From: Planctomonas deserti
GTDB lineage: Bacteria > Actinomycetota > Actinomycetes > Actinomycetales > Microbacteriaceae
Direction: 5' to 3'
Length of the DNA stretch: 64,000 bases
Assembly: GCF_003067705.1 (NCBI RefSeq)
Contig: NZ_QANL01000001.1
Location: 248,001 to 312,000 of the forward strand
In this document: piece by piece, positions 44,164-52,489 of the stretch
How positions within the stretch are numbered: the first letter of the stretch is position 1
Layout: each line of letters starts with the position of its first letter
Program-made: the position numbers and the translations under genes
Notes under the pieces: generated by a model
The model's input: the letters and a program-made list of their open reading frames with translations, nothing else
Databases searched by the model: none
What the model was told of the DNA's origin: nothing

Positions 44164-45378
44164 CTAGCCCAGGCGCGACTTCAGGTTCTCCGCCAGCGTC
44201 GCGAGGAACTCCTCTGTGGTCTGGTACGGCTGGTCCGGTCCCACGAGGAGGGCGAGGTCCTTCGTCATCTTGCCGGACTCGACGGTCGTGATGACGACGT
44301 CCTCGAGCGTGGTCGAGAAGTCGATCAGCTCCTGGTTGCCGTCGAGCTTGCCGCGGTGGGCGAGCCCGCGGGTCCAGGCGTAGATGGACGCGATGGGGTT
44401 GGTCGACGTCGGCTTGCCCGCCTGGTGCTGGCGGTAGTGCCGGGTGACGGTGCCGTGCGCGGCCTCCGCCTCCACGATCTTGCCGTCCGGCGTGGTGAGC
44501 ACGCTCGTCATGAGGCCGAGCGAGCCGAAGCCCTGGGCGACGGTGTCGGACTGCACGTCGCCGTCGTAGTTCTTGCACGCCCAGACGTAGCCGCCCTCCC
44601 ACTTGAGGTTGGCGGCGACCATGTCGTCGATGAGGCGGTGCTCGTAGGTGAGGCCGGCGGCGTCGAACTGCTCCTTGAACTCGGCCTCGAAGACCTCCTG
44701 GAACAGGTCCTTGAAGCGGCCGTCGTAGGCCTTGAGGATCGTGTTCTTGGTCGAGAGGTAGACCGGGTAGTTGCGGTTCAGGCCGTAGCTCAGCGACGCG
44801 CGGGCGAAGTCGCGGATCGACTCGTCGAGGTTGTACATGCCCATTGCGACGCCGCTGCCGGGCGACTGGAACACCTCGAAGGACCGCGGCTCGGAGCCGT
44901 CCTTCGGGGTGAAGGTCATGGTGAGGGTGCCCTCGCCCTCGAAGCGGAAGTCGGTGGCGCGGTACTGGTCGCCGAACGCGTGGCGGCCGACGACGATCGG
45001 CTTGTTCCAGCCCGGCACCAGGCGCGGGATGTTGGATATGATGATCGGCTCGCGGAAGATCGTGCCGCCGAGGATGTTGCGGATCGTGCCGTTCGGCGAG
45101 CGCCACATCTTCTTCAGGCCGAACTCCTCGACGCGCGCCTCGTCCGGCGTGATCGTGGCGCACTTCACGCCGACGCCGTGCTTCTTGATCGCGTTCGCGG
45201 CGTCGATGGTGATCTGGTCGTCGGTCTCGTCACGCTTCTCGATGCCGAGGTCGTAGTACTCGAGGTTCACGTCCACGTAGGGGTGGATGAGGCTGTCCTT
45301 GATCGACTGCCAGATGATGCGCGTCATCTCATCGCCGTCGAGTTCGACGACGGTGCCTTCAACCTTGATCTTCGACAA
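44164..45378 (-). CDS. icd: NADP-dependent isocitrate dehydrogenase (eukaryotic-like type)
   Basis: This enzyme oxidises isocitrate to 2-oxoglutarate in the TCA cycle. The 404-residue protein begins [22 protein letters not shown], the hallmark of the dimeric eukaryotic-like NADP enzyme. The substrate loop is [15 protein letters not shown], the metal region [28 protein letters not shown], and the NADP site [16 protein letters not shown]. The start is taken as TTG at 45378 because GGGAG lies 5 nt upstream and the N terminus then matches the family. ATG at 45390, four codons earlier, is the alternative and would place that ribosome binding site inside the gene. Confidence 0.94.
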   Translation of the reverse strand: MSKIKVEGTVVELDGDEMTRIIWQSIKDSLIHPYVDVNLEYYDLGIEKRDETDDQITIDAANAIKKHGVGVKCATITPDEARVEEFGLKKMWRSPNGTIRNILGGTIFREPIIISNIPRLVPGWNKPIVVGRHAFGDQYRATDFRFEGEGTLTMTFTPKDGSEPRSFEVFQSPGSGVAMGMYNLDESIRDFARASLSYGLNRNYPVYLSTKNTILKAYDGRFKDLFQEVFEAEFKEQFDAAGLTYEHRLIDDMVAANLKWEGGYVWACKNYDGDVQSDTVAQGFGSLGLMTSVLTTPDGKIVEAEAAHGTVTRHYRQHQAGKPTSTNPIASIYAWTRGLAHRGKLDGNQELIDFSTTLEDVVITTVESGKMTKDLALLVGPDQPYQTTEEFLATLAENLKSRLG

Positions 45379-45419
45379 GAGAACTCCCATGTTTCGTTGA
45401 CTCGATGGATGCCGCATCC

Positions 45420-45459
45420 ACCCTACTCGCTCCCGGAAGTATCTTGACATCGAGACATA
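45420..45459 (-). promoter_or_regulatory. icd promoter with candidate operator
   Basis: On the minus strand TAGGGT (45420-45425) is a plausible -10 element with TGTCAA about 18 bp upstream. The upstream part overlaps an imperfect palindrome TCTTGACATCGAGA (45442-45455), so a repressor bound there would block the promoter. The binding protein is unknown. Confidence 0.4.
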
Positions 45460-45518
45460 TTCGGCCGCGGGGCGCCCGCAGGACGCCTGCGCGCTACCAG
45501 GGGGCGAGTCCGCTCCGT

Positions 45519-45524
45519 TAGCCT
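45519..45524 (+). promoter_or_regulatory. -10 element of the GNAT gene, leaderless
   Basis: TAGCCT is followed by 6 nt and ATG at 45531. Confidence 0.5.
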
Positions 45525-45530
45525 GTGCCC

Positions 45531-45983
45531 ATGGGTGAACTCAGACTTGAAGAACTGTCGGCGAGCACGATCGTGGCCGCGAACACGCTCTCACTCAAGC
45601 CTGGCCAGGAGGTCTTCGTCGCCCCGGTGTCGTTCTCGATCGCCGAGGCCTACGTGAACCCGAACACGGCGTGGCCGCGCGTCGTGCTCGAGGACGACGA
45701 GGTCGTCGGCTTCATCATGGGCAACTTCGACCCCGAGGCGCCCAACGAGATCTTCCGCAGCTGCATCTGGCGCATCAACGTCTCGGCCGACGCGCAGGGC
45801 CACGGCGTCGGCCGGTTCGCCGTGCTGCAGCTCGCCGAGGAGGCCCGCGCGCGGGGCTTCGACCGGGTCACCGTGATCTGGGAGTCCGGCGAGGAGGGCC
45901 CCGAGCAGTTCTTCCTGCGCATCGGTTTCACCGTCATCGGCGAGACGGAGTACGGCGAGCAGATCGGCGAGCTGCGCCTCTAG
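45531..45983 (+). CDS. GNAT family N-acetyltransferase (SpeG/BltD-like)
   Basis: A 150-residue acetyltransferase using acetyl-CoA. The central strand [38 protein letters not shown] carries the pyrophosphate-binding Q/RxxGxG/A motif as [27 protein letters not shown] is typical of spermidine/spermine acetyltransferase-like members. The substrate is not determinable; polyamines or a small amine are possible. ATG at 45531 follows the leaderless -10 box; GTG at 45525 is less likely. Confidence 0.83.
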   Translation: MGELRLEELSASTIVAANTLSLKPGQEVFVAPVSFSIAEAYVNPNTAWPRVVLEDDEVVGFIMGNFDPEAPNEIFRSCIWRINVSADAQGHGVGRFAVLQLAEEARARGFDRVTVIWESGEEGPEQFFLRIGFTVIGETEYGEQIGELRL

Positions 45984-45997
45984 GCGCGTCGCGCGGC

Positions 45998-46318
45998 ATG
46001 GCGGTCTTCGCGACCCCCGGCGAGTACACCGAGCAGGTGCTCGGCGTCGTCGAGTCCATCCCGGCCGGACGGGTCATGACGTACGGCGACGTTGCCGCGG
46101 TGTTCGGCGCGCGGGGTGCCCGGGCGGTCGGCATGGTGATGCGGTATCACGGCAGCGGACTGCCCTGGTGGCGCGTCATCCGCAGCGGCGGGCACCCGCC
46201 GACGGGCCTCGCGACGGAGGCCCTCATCCAGTACGAGCGCGAGGGTACGCCGCTGCTCCCGGCGAGCACGGAGGCCGGGTATCGAATCGATTACGATCAG
46301 GCCTCCTGGAGCCCCTGA
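45998..46318 (+). CDS. Alkyltransferase-like protein (ATL), MGMT family without the acceptor cysteine
   Basis: This 106-residue protein is the C-terminal DNA-binding half of O6-alkylguanine-DNA alkyltransferase. In place of the PCHRV motif it has PWWRV (56-60), so the alkyl-accepting cysteine is replaced by tryptophan and it cannot repair the base itself. The arginine-finger/HTH region GARGARAVGMVMRY is preserved. ATL proteins bind O6-alkylguanine lesions and hand them to nucleotide excision repair. It lies 14 nt after the GNAT gene and may share its transcript. Confidence 0.9.
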   Translation: MAVFATPGEYTEQVLGVVESIPAGRVMTYGDVAAVFGARGARAVGMVMRYHGSGLPWWRVIRSGGHPPTGLATEALIQYEREGTPLLPASTEAGYRIDYDQASWSP

Positions 46319-46402
46319 AACCCCGTAATCATCCGGAAGTAGCACGGACGGGGGGTCTGTCGGACGATGCGACTGTCGGTGTTCGTTGCTTGACTGTTGC
46401 CC

Positions 46403-46828
46403 ATGTCATCCCCCGCCGCGCGCACCGCCCTCCTCCTCCTGGTGAGCGCCCTCGCGCTCAGCGGCTGCTCCGCCCTGCGGCCGGTCACGGAGATCGCTGC
46501 GCCCGTGGACAACTCGCTCTTCCCCACCGTCGGGGACGCCGACGGAGAGCTGCCGGAGTGGGTGCCCGAGGACGCGGTGCAGATCCGCATGAAGTCCTCG
46601 AACTCGAGCGACGCCGCCATCGTCACCTACGTCTCCCCGACGCACTACCCGGCCGACGTGTGCACCGCGAGCGAGGCGCCGCCCCTGCCGCCGAAGCTGC
46701 GGGACAGCTGGTGGCCGCAGCAGCTGCCCGCGGAGACGGTCACCTGCCCGGACGGCTGGTTCGCGTTCGCGTCCGGTGACACGGTCTACGCCTGGACCGG
46801 CACCGAGTCCACGAGCCTCGCCCGCTAG
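46403..46828 (+). CDS. Small hypothetical lipoprotein
   Basis: A 141-residue protein with a signal peptide and lipobox LSGC (cysteine 22), so probably an anchored extracytoplasmic protein. The mature part is short, with cysteines in ADVCTAS and ETVTCPDGW that may form a disulfide, and a WWPQQLP motif. I do not recognise a family. ATG at 46403 is preferred over TTG at 46397. Confidence 0.72.
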   Translation: MSSPAARTALLLLVSALALSGCSALRPVTEIAAPVDNSLFPTVGDADGELPEWVPEDAVQIRMKSSNSSDAAIVTYVSPTHYPADVCTASEAPPLPPKLRDSWWPQQLPAETVTCPDGWFAFASGDTVYAWTGTESTSLAR

Positions 46829-46926
46829 CCGGCCGCGCCGCGCCTGTCCGGTCGCGCCTGCCGGTCGGCCCCGCCTGCCGGTCGGCCCCGCCCGGTCGCG
46901 CCTGCATCCGCACCCGCCCTGTCGCG

Positions 46927-46989
46927 CCTGCCCAGGCAGAGGCGTCGTGCCCGGCTTCAAGCTGGGCAGGATGCCCGTGCCTGGGCAGG
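46927..46989. terminator. Nested inverted repeat between convergent genes
   Basis: CCTGCCCAGGCA (46927-46938) pairs perfectly with TGCCTGGGCAGG (46978-46989). A second hairpin (TGCCCGGCTTCAAGCTGGGCA) sits inside the loop. The preceding 100 bp consists of short repeats of GTCGCGCCTG and GGTCGGCCCCGCCTGCC. It separates the lipoprotein gene from the convergent ABC operon. Confidence 0.65.
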
Positions 46990-46995
46990 GGCGGC

Positions 46996-48717
46996 TCAGG
47001 ACTGCTCGAGCGTGCGGAGCGACCGGACCAGCTGCCGCGTGTACGGATGCTCCGGGGCCGTGAGGATCCGCACCGCGTCGCCCCGCTCGACGACGACCCC
47101 GTCCTTCATCACGAGCACGGTGTCGCTCAGGTGGTGGATGACGCCGAGGTCGTGGGAGATGAACAGGTAGCTGAGGCCGAGCTCGCGCTGCAGCACGACG
47201 AGGAGGTCGAGGATCTGCGCCTGCACGGACACGTCGAGCGCGGACACGGCCTCGTCCAGCACGAGCACGGACGGCGACGAGGCGAGCGCCCGGGCGATCG
47301 CCACGCGCTGGCGCTGACCGCCGGACAGGGTGAGCGGGAACCGCGGCAGCACCTCCTCCCCCAATCCCACCTGCTCGAGAAGCTCGAGCACGCGTCCACG
47401 GCGGGCGCGGGCATCCGGGTAGTACTCCGCGGACACGGCGTCGAGCAGGATGCGCTCCGTGTTCCAACGCGGGTCGAACGAACTCAGCGGGTCTTGGTAG
47501 ACCACCGAGATGCGACCGCGCAGCGCCCGCCGGCGCGACTCGGGAACCGCGGACCACGGCTGCCCGAGCAGCGTCACCTCCCCCGCGTCCGGGGATTCGA
47601 GCGCGAGGGCGATGCGCGCGGTCGTGCTCTTGCCCGATCCGGACTCCCCCACGATGCCGAGCGTCGTGCCGCGCTCGAGCCGGAACGAGACGCCGTCGAC
47701 GGCGGTGCTGCGGCTGCCGTCCGGCGCGCGGAAGCGCTTGACCAGGTTCCTCGCCTCGAGCACCGGCCCGTCGAGCCCGGCGAACCGCTCGGCGCTCCTG
47801 GCGGCAGAGGACGGCACGGACGGCGGGGCGTCCGGACTCAGCCGCCGGCCGCGCGTCGCGGCACCGGGCACGGCCTTCAGCAGTCGCCGGGTGTACTCGT
47901 GCCGCGGGTTCCGCAGCACCTCGTCGGCGGGCCCCGACTCCACGATGTGCCCGCCCTTCATGACGAGCACCGAGTCCGCGAGGTGGGCCACGACGGAGAG
48001 GTCGTGACTGATGAGCACGACCGACGCTCCCTGGCGCTTCCGCTGCCCGAGCAGCTCGAGTACCTGGGCCTGCACCGTCACGTCGAGCGCGGTGGTCGGC
48101 TCGTCGGCGAGGATGAGCTCGGGATCGAGCGCGAGCGCAGACGCGATGAGGGCGCGTTGGCGCAGGCCGCCCGAGAGCTCGCCCGGCCGCTGGCGGGCGC
48201 GGAGACCGGGGTCGGGGACGCCGACGGAGTCGAGGAGGTCGAGCACCTTGCGATGACGCTCGGGCCGGGAGCCCCAGCCGTGCAGCCGCAGCGCCTCCTC
48301 GATCTCCCGGCCCACGGGACGCAGCGGGTCGAGGGACACGAGGGCGTCCTGCAGGATGAAGCCGACGCGGCGGCCGCGGATGGCGCGCCACCGCCGCTCG
48401 GGAACCGCGGTGAGGTCCACGTCGCCCAGGGTCAGCCGCTCGGCCGACAACACGGCACCCTCGCCCGCGAGGCCCACCAGGGCCCGGGCGGTGACGCTCT
48501 TGCCCGAACCGGACTCGCCCACGATGGCGACGCAGTGGCCCGCCGGCAGGTCGAAGGACAGGTCGTGCACGACGGGGCGCACGACGCCGTTCCGGCGGAA
48601 CCCGACGCTGAGCCCGCGGACCGAGAGCAGCGGGGCTGCCGCGGCGTCCCGCTCGCGGCGGTGCGCGGGCCGCTGCGTGGCGTGCGCCGAGCGATCGGGA
48701 ACGAGTACCTCGGTCAT
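46996..48717 (-). CDS. Dipeptide/oligopeptide-type ABC transporter, fused double ATP-binding protein
   Basis: A 573-residue protein made of two ABC domains, equivalent to DppD and DppF in one chain. Domain 1 (about 25-275) has GESGSGKSV, signature ELSGGLRQRALIA and Walker B ELILADEPTTALD. Domain 2 (about 320-570) has GESGSGKST, signature [13 protein letters not shown] and Walker B SVLVLDEAVSALD. Each domain ends with the oligopeptide-transporter C-terminal extension (HEYTRRLLKAVPG; HPYTRQLVRSL). ATG at 48717 overlaps the preceding permease stop in ATGA. Upstream in-frame sequence is not protein-like and is rejected. Confidence 0.93.
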   Translation of the reverse strand: MTEVLVPDRSAHATQRPAHRRERDAAAAPLLSVRGLSVGFRRNGVVRPVVHDLSFDLPAGHCVAIVGESGSGKSVTARALVGLAGEGAVLSAERLTLGDVDLTAVPERRWRAIRGRRVGFILQDALVSLDPLRPVGREIEEALRLHGWGSRPERHRKVLDLLDSVGVPDPGLRARQRPGELSGGLRQRALIASALALDPELILADEPTTALDVTVQAQVLELLGQRKRQGASVVLISHDLSVVAHLADSVLVMKGGHIVESGPADEVLRNPRHEYTRRLLKAVPGAATRGRRLSPDAPPSVPSSAARSAERFAGLDGPVLEARNLVKRFRAPDGSRSTAVDGVSFRLERGTTLGIVGESGSGKSTTARIALALESPDAGEVTLLGQPWSAVPESRRRALRGRISVVYQDPLSSFDPRWNTERILLDAVSAEYYPDARARRGRVLELLEQVGLGEEVLPRFPLTLSGGQRQRVAIARALASSPSVLVLDEAVSALDVSVQAQILDLLVVLQRELGLSYLFISHDLGVIHHLSDTVLVMKDGVVVERGDAVRILTAPEHPYTRQLVRSLRTLEQS

Positions 48718-49604
48718 TTCTCCCCCTTCTCGAGAGCGGACTGGATGTGCTTGCCGATGGTGGTGGTGGCGAGTGCGAGGAGCACGATCACGAGGCCGGG
48801 CAGCACCGTGAGCCACCACGCCTGGGTGACGTAGATCTTCCCCGCGTCGAGCAGGGCGCCCCACTCGGGAGCGGGCGGGGCGACGCCGAGGCCCAGGAAG
48901 GACAGGCTCGACGCCCAGACGATGGACTGACCCACCGAGAGGGCGAACACCGCGACGAGGGGCCGGATCGCGTTGGGCAGCACGTGCGTGCGCAGGATCC
49001 AGCCGCGCGGGTGCCCGAGCGCGACCGCGGCCTCGACGTAGCCGGAGTTCCTGGCGGAGAGGATCTGTCCGCGGATCATCCGGGCGTAGCCGGGCGCTGT
49101 GCCGACCCCGACCGCCACGACCTGGGTCCAGGCCGAGGGGCCGAGCACGGCCACGAGCAGGAGGGCGAGCAGCAGCGTGGGGAAGGCGAACAGCACCTCG
49201 ACGACCCGGTTCACCGTTCCCGCGACGAACCTGCCCGCGAGCGCGGCGAGCGAGCCGAGCACGAGGGCGATGGCGAGGCTGAGCACGGTCGCGCCGACGC
49301 CGATGAGCAGGGACTGCCGGGCGCCGTGCACGATGCGGGTGTACAGGTCCCGGCCGGACTCGTCCGTGCCGAACCAGTGCTCGGCCGAGGGGGGCCGGAG
49401 CGCGTTCACCAGGTCGAGGGCGAACGGGTCGCGTGGGGCGAGCGCGGACGGCGCGGCGAGGGCCACGGCGAAGAACACCAGCACCAGCACCGCGGCCACG
49501 AGGTCGGGGGCGGGGCGCGGCGAACGGCGGGGCCCGCGGCGGGTCGGGGTGCCGCCGCCCGGCGCGGTGCGCGCGAAACGGGGGCGGCGGTCGAGGATGG
49601 TCAT
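48714..49604 (-). CDS. Oligopeptide-type ABC transporter permease (DppC type)
   Basis: A 296-residue permease. After an Arg/Pro-rich N-terminal tail comes the DppC hallmark HWFGTDESGRDLYTRIVHGARQSLLIG. The EAA loop is YVEAAVALGHPRGWILRTHVLPNAIRPL, and WASSLSFLGLGVAPPAPEWGALLDAGK is also typical. It overlaps both neighbours by 4 nt, so the operon is translationally coupled. Confidence 0.92.
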   Translation of the reverse strand: MTILDRRPRFARTAPGGGTPTRRGPRRSPRPAPDLVAAVLVLVFFAVALAAPSALAPRDPFALDLVNALRPPSAEHWFGTDESGRDLYTRIVHGARQSLLIGVGATVLSLAIALVLGSLAALAGRFVAGTVNRVVEVLFAFPTLLLALLLVAVLGPSAWTQVVAVGVGTAPGYARMIRGQILSARNSGYVEAAVALGHPRGWILRTHVLPNAIRPLVAVFALSVGQSIVWASSLSFLGLGVAPPAPEWGALLDAGKIYVTQAWWLTVLPGLVIVLLALATTTIGKHIQSALEKGEK

Positions 49605-50644
49605 GCGTCCTTCAATCGGGGGTCGATGAGCGCGTACGCGAGGTCGACGAGCAGGTTCGCCACGACGTAGAGCGCCGCGATGAGCACGACGACGCCGGTG
49701 ACGACGGGCAGGTCCTGGGCGTTCACGGCCGAGACGAGCACCGTGCCGATCCCTGCCCGGGAGTACACCGTCTCCACCACGACGGCGCCGGAGATGGTGG
49801 CGCCGAGGGCCCAGCCGGACAGCGTCACGGCCGGCAGCACCGAGTGGCGCAGCACGTGGCGCAACCGCACGCCGGCGTCCCCCATGCCCCTCATTCGCGC
49901 GGACAGCACGAAGGGCTGGGCGAGAGAGCGCTCGAACTCCGCCCGGGTCGCCTGCCCCAGGAATCCGGCGAGCGGGATGGCCAGGGTCAGGGCAGGTAGG
50001 AGCAGGCCCACCGGGCCGGTGCCGCCGATCACGGGGAACCAGCCGAGGGTCAGGGCGAAGACGAGCAGCAGCAGGATCCCCAGCCAGTAGTGGGGCAGGC
50101 CCGCCGCCGCGGTGTCCACCGCCTCCCCGAGCGCCCGGAGCGCCGGGCCGCGACCGGCCGTGAGGGTGACCCAGGTCACCATGAGGAGCCAGGCCAGCAC
50201 GATCGCCGTCGCGGTCAGGGTGAGGGTCGGCCCGAGCTGCTCGAGGATCAGCGCGGCGACCGGGCGGTGCTGCTGGTACGAGGTGCCGAGGTCGCCGCGG
50301 ACCAGTCCGCCGAGGTAGTCGAGGTACTGCACGACCAGCGGGTTCTTCAGCCCGTACTCCTCGTTGATGGCGGCCAGCTCCTCCGGCGTGCGCTGGATGG
50401 CCTGCCCGGCACGGACGTTGAGGATGACGGTCGCGCGGTCGCCCGGCAGCGCGGCCTGCGCCGCGAAGGCGGCGGTTGCGGCGCCGAGCAGCACGACGGC
50501 CGCGCCGGCGAGCTTGCCGCCGACGAGCCCGAGCCGCCCACCCAGGCGCGGCGGCGGGCCGCCGTCCCCGGTAGGCGGGACGGGTCCCCCGGGCCTGCCG
50601 ACGGCGGCGCTCAGCTCGAGGTCACTCGACGAAGTACGCGTCAT
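49601..50644 (-). CDS. Oligopeptide-type ABC transporter permease (DppB type)
   Basis: A 347-residue permease. The hallmark region is YGLKNPLVVQYLDYLGGLVRGDLGTSYQQHRPV, and the EAA-like loop is FVLSARMRGMGDAGVRLRHVLRHSVLPAVTLSG. Membrane segments start at AGAAVVLLGAATAAFAAQAAL. ATG at 50644 lies 23 nt inside the preceding binding-protein gene; a later start is possible since the first 40 residues are low-complexity. Confidence 0.9.
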   Translation of the reverse strand: MTRTSSSDLELSAAVGRPGGPVPPTGDGGPPPRLGGRLGLVGGKLAGAAVVLLGAATAAFAAQAALPGDRATVILNVRAGQAIQRTPEELAAINEEYGLKNPLVVQYLDYLGGLVRGDLGTSYQQHRPVAALILEQLGPTLTLTATAIVLAWLLMVTWVTLTAGRGPALRALGEAVDTAAAGLPHYWLGILLLLVFALTLGWFPVIGGTGPVGLLLPALTLAIPLAGFLGQATRAEFERSLAQPFVLSARMRGMGDAGVRLRHVLRHSVLPAVTLSGWALGATISGAVVVETVYSRAGIGTVLVSAVNAQDLPVVTGVVVLIAALYVVANLLVDLAYALIDPRLKDA

Positions 50645-52259
50645 GGAACACCGGTCCTCCCTGTGCGTTCTCCTGCCACACGCCCTTCAGGAACGGCGAC
50701 ACGGCCAGCGTGCTCAGCCGGTCGTAGAGACCGATCGCGAGCGCGTGCTCCGCGATGTAGTCCTGGGCCTCGCCGTACAGGGCGTTCTGCTCCTGCGGGT
50801 CGACCGCCGAGTTCGCGCGCAGGATGATGTTCTCGAGCACGGGGTCGGCGTTGAACGCGTCGTTGTTGTAGTTCGGGGCCTCCGGCGTGGTCGGCCGCCA
50901 GTTGATGTGCAGGATGCCCGCGGTGACGCTCGTCCAGTACCCGGCGGAGATGTCCTTCTCCTCGGGCGTCGAGTAGGCGCCGGAGAAGAATGCGCTCTGC
51001 GGCACGGGAACGAGCTGCACGTCGAATCCGGACGCCTTCGCCTGCTCCTGCACGCCCTGCAGGATCGACGCCCCGTCGCTGTTGATGATCGAGCCGGCGC
51101 CGTAGGGCAGCACGACGGTCAGCTGCTCGCCGTCCTTCGTGCGCACGCCCTCGCCGCCGCTGCGGGTCCAGCCCGCCTCGTCGAGCAGCCGGTTCGCCTC
51201 GTCGAGGTCGAGGTCGTAGGCCTCCGCCGCGTCCGTGCTGTACCCGGGCGTCGTCCGGCTCACGCCGCCGTTGCCCTCGTAGGGGATGACGCCGCGGCCG
51301 ATGGTCTCGACCAGCGAGCGTCGGTCGAGGCTGTACGCGAAGGCCTTGCGCACGCGCTCGTCGACGAAGGGGCCGTCGACGGTGTCGAAGGTCAGCTGCT
51401 GCGGGCGACCCGGGGTGACGTACTTGTGCAGCTCGTAGCCGCCCCCGTCGACGGTCGCCCACTCGATGGCGGGCACGTCGTAGACGGCGTCGGTCTCGCC
51501 GGACTTCAGCGATGCCGTCCGCGTTGTCGGGTCGGGCAGGAACCGCCAGTTCACCTTCTCGACGCGGGCGGGGCCCTCGTGCTTCGCGTTGGCCGGCCAG
51601 GACGTGTAGTGGTCGTTCCGCGCGAGAACGATGTTCTCGCCGCGGTTCCACTCCTCCACGATGAAGGCGCCGGTTCCGATGGGGCTCGCGCAGTTCTCCT
51701 CCTCGCTGCGGGTCTCGAGCGCCTGCTGCGACTGGATGCCGAAGTAGCCCTGGGTCAGCGTGTCCGCGAGGCGGGGGTAGGGCCGAGACAGCGACACCTC
51801 GAGGGTGCGGTCGTCGACCGCCCGGGAGGACGCGTAGTAGCCGTCGAGCCACACCTGTGCCGTGCTGTTGCCGCCGGCCAGCCAGTGGTCGAAGTTGTAC
51901 GCCACGACCCCGGCCGTCAGTGGAGATCCGTCGGTGAACGTGACGCCGTCCTTGAGCGTGAACGTCCAGGTCAGCTGGTCGTCGGACACGCTCCAGGACT
52001 CCGCGAGCCACGGCACGACCTCGTGGTCCTCGTCGAGCGAGACGAGGTTGTCGAGCACCTGGTACGAGAGGTAGGCCTGTTCGATCCAGCCGCCGAAGAC
52101 GCAGGCCGGCTCCTGCTGGTGGCCGTACTCGATGGTGCCGTCGGCGACGGGCTGGGCGTCGGCTGCGGGCCCGGCCGGCGCGCCGGAGCAGGCCGCGAGC
52201 GCCATCATCGTCGCCGCTGACGCGGCGGCGAGGGCGAGGGCGGTGCGTTTCTTCGGCAT
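50622..52259 (-). CDS. Oligopeptide-type ABC transporter substrate-binding lipoprotein (family 5)
   Basis: A 545-residue periplasmic-type solute-binding protein of the DppA/OppA family. The signal peptide ends with a lipobox LAAC (cysteine 24). The mature part has VLDNLVSLDEDHEVVPWLAESWSVSDDQLTWTFTLKDGVTFTDGSPLTA, the family 5 signature, and FVDERVRKAFAYSLDRRSLVETI. Ligands in the family include peptides, nickel complexes, opines and sulfur compounds; the divergent monooxygenase gene hints at an organosulfur or amine substrate here. ATG at 52259 has an AGGAG site and removes the non-conserved upstream frame. Confidence 0.92.
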   Translation of the reverse strand: MPKKRTALALAAASAATMMALAACSGAPAGPAADAQPVADGTIEYGHQQEPACVFGGWIEQAYLSYQVLDNLVSLDEDHEVVPWLAESWSVSDDQLTWTFTLKDGVTFTDGSPLTAGVVAYNFDHWLAGGNSTAQVWLDGYYASSRAVDDRTLEVSLSRPYPRLADTLTQGYFGIQSQQALETRSEEENCASPIGTGAFIVEEWNRGENIVLARNDHYTSWPANAKHEGPARVEKVNWRFLPDPTTRTASLKSGETDAVYDVPAIEWATVDGGGYELHKYVTPGRPQQLTFDTVDGPFVDERVRKAFAYSLDRRSLVETIGRGVIPYEGNGGVSRTTPGYSTDAAEAYDLDLDEANRLLDEAGWTRSGGEGVRTKDGEQLTVVLPYGAGSIINSDGASILQGVQEQAKASGFDVQLVPVPQSAFFSGAYSTPEEKDISAGYWTSVTAGILHINWRPTTPEAPNYNNDAFNADPVLENIILRANSAVDPQEQNALYGEAQDYIAEHALAIGLYDRLSTLAVSPFLKGVWQENAQGGPVFHDAYFVE

Positions 52260-52267
52260 GGGTCGTA

Positions 52268-52308
52268 CTCCTGTCGGGAAGGCTGATGCGATGTGGGTCC
52301 CGACAGTA
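52268..52308 (-). promoter_or_regulatory. Inverted repeat overlapping -10 and ribosome binding site of the binding-protein gene
   Basis: CTGTCGGGA and TCCCGACAG (52271-52279 and 52298-52306) form a perfect 9-bp inverted repeat with an 18-bp spacer. One arm overlaps a candidate -10, TACTGT, on the minus strand, and the other overlaps the AGGAG ribosome binding site. It could be a repressor operator or a hairpin masking the site. Nothing else stands out in the 230-bp divergent region. Confidence 0.55.
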
Positions 52309-52489
52309 GGGATCCGGGCGCGGGCACCGACAGCCCCTCCGGTCACGAGACGTAGCGGGGCGTAACGCCGCGTCACGAAGCGGCATCCGCCGCGCGGTCC
52401 GCCCCGGTCCCGGCGCCGATGCGACGGCGGGATGTCACGCGGCGACGCATCCCCTGCCGTCGGGTGCGGCCGGGATCCAGACTGAGGGC

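Noticed and set aside
46829-46926. Possible small gene in the repeats after the lipoprotein
   Set aside because: The sequence is short GC-rich repeats with no start codon linked to a ribosome binding site.
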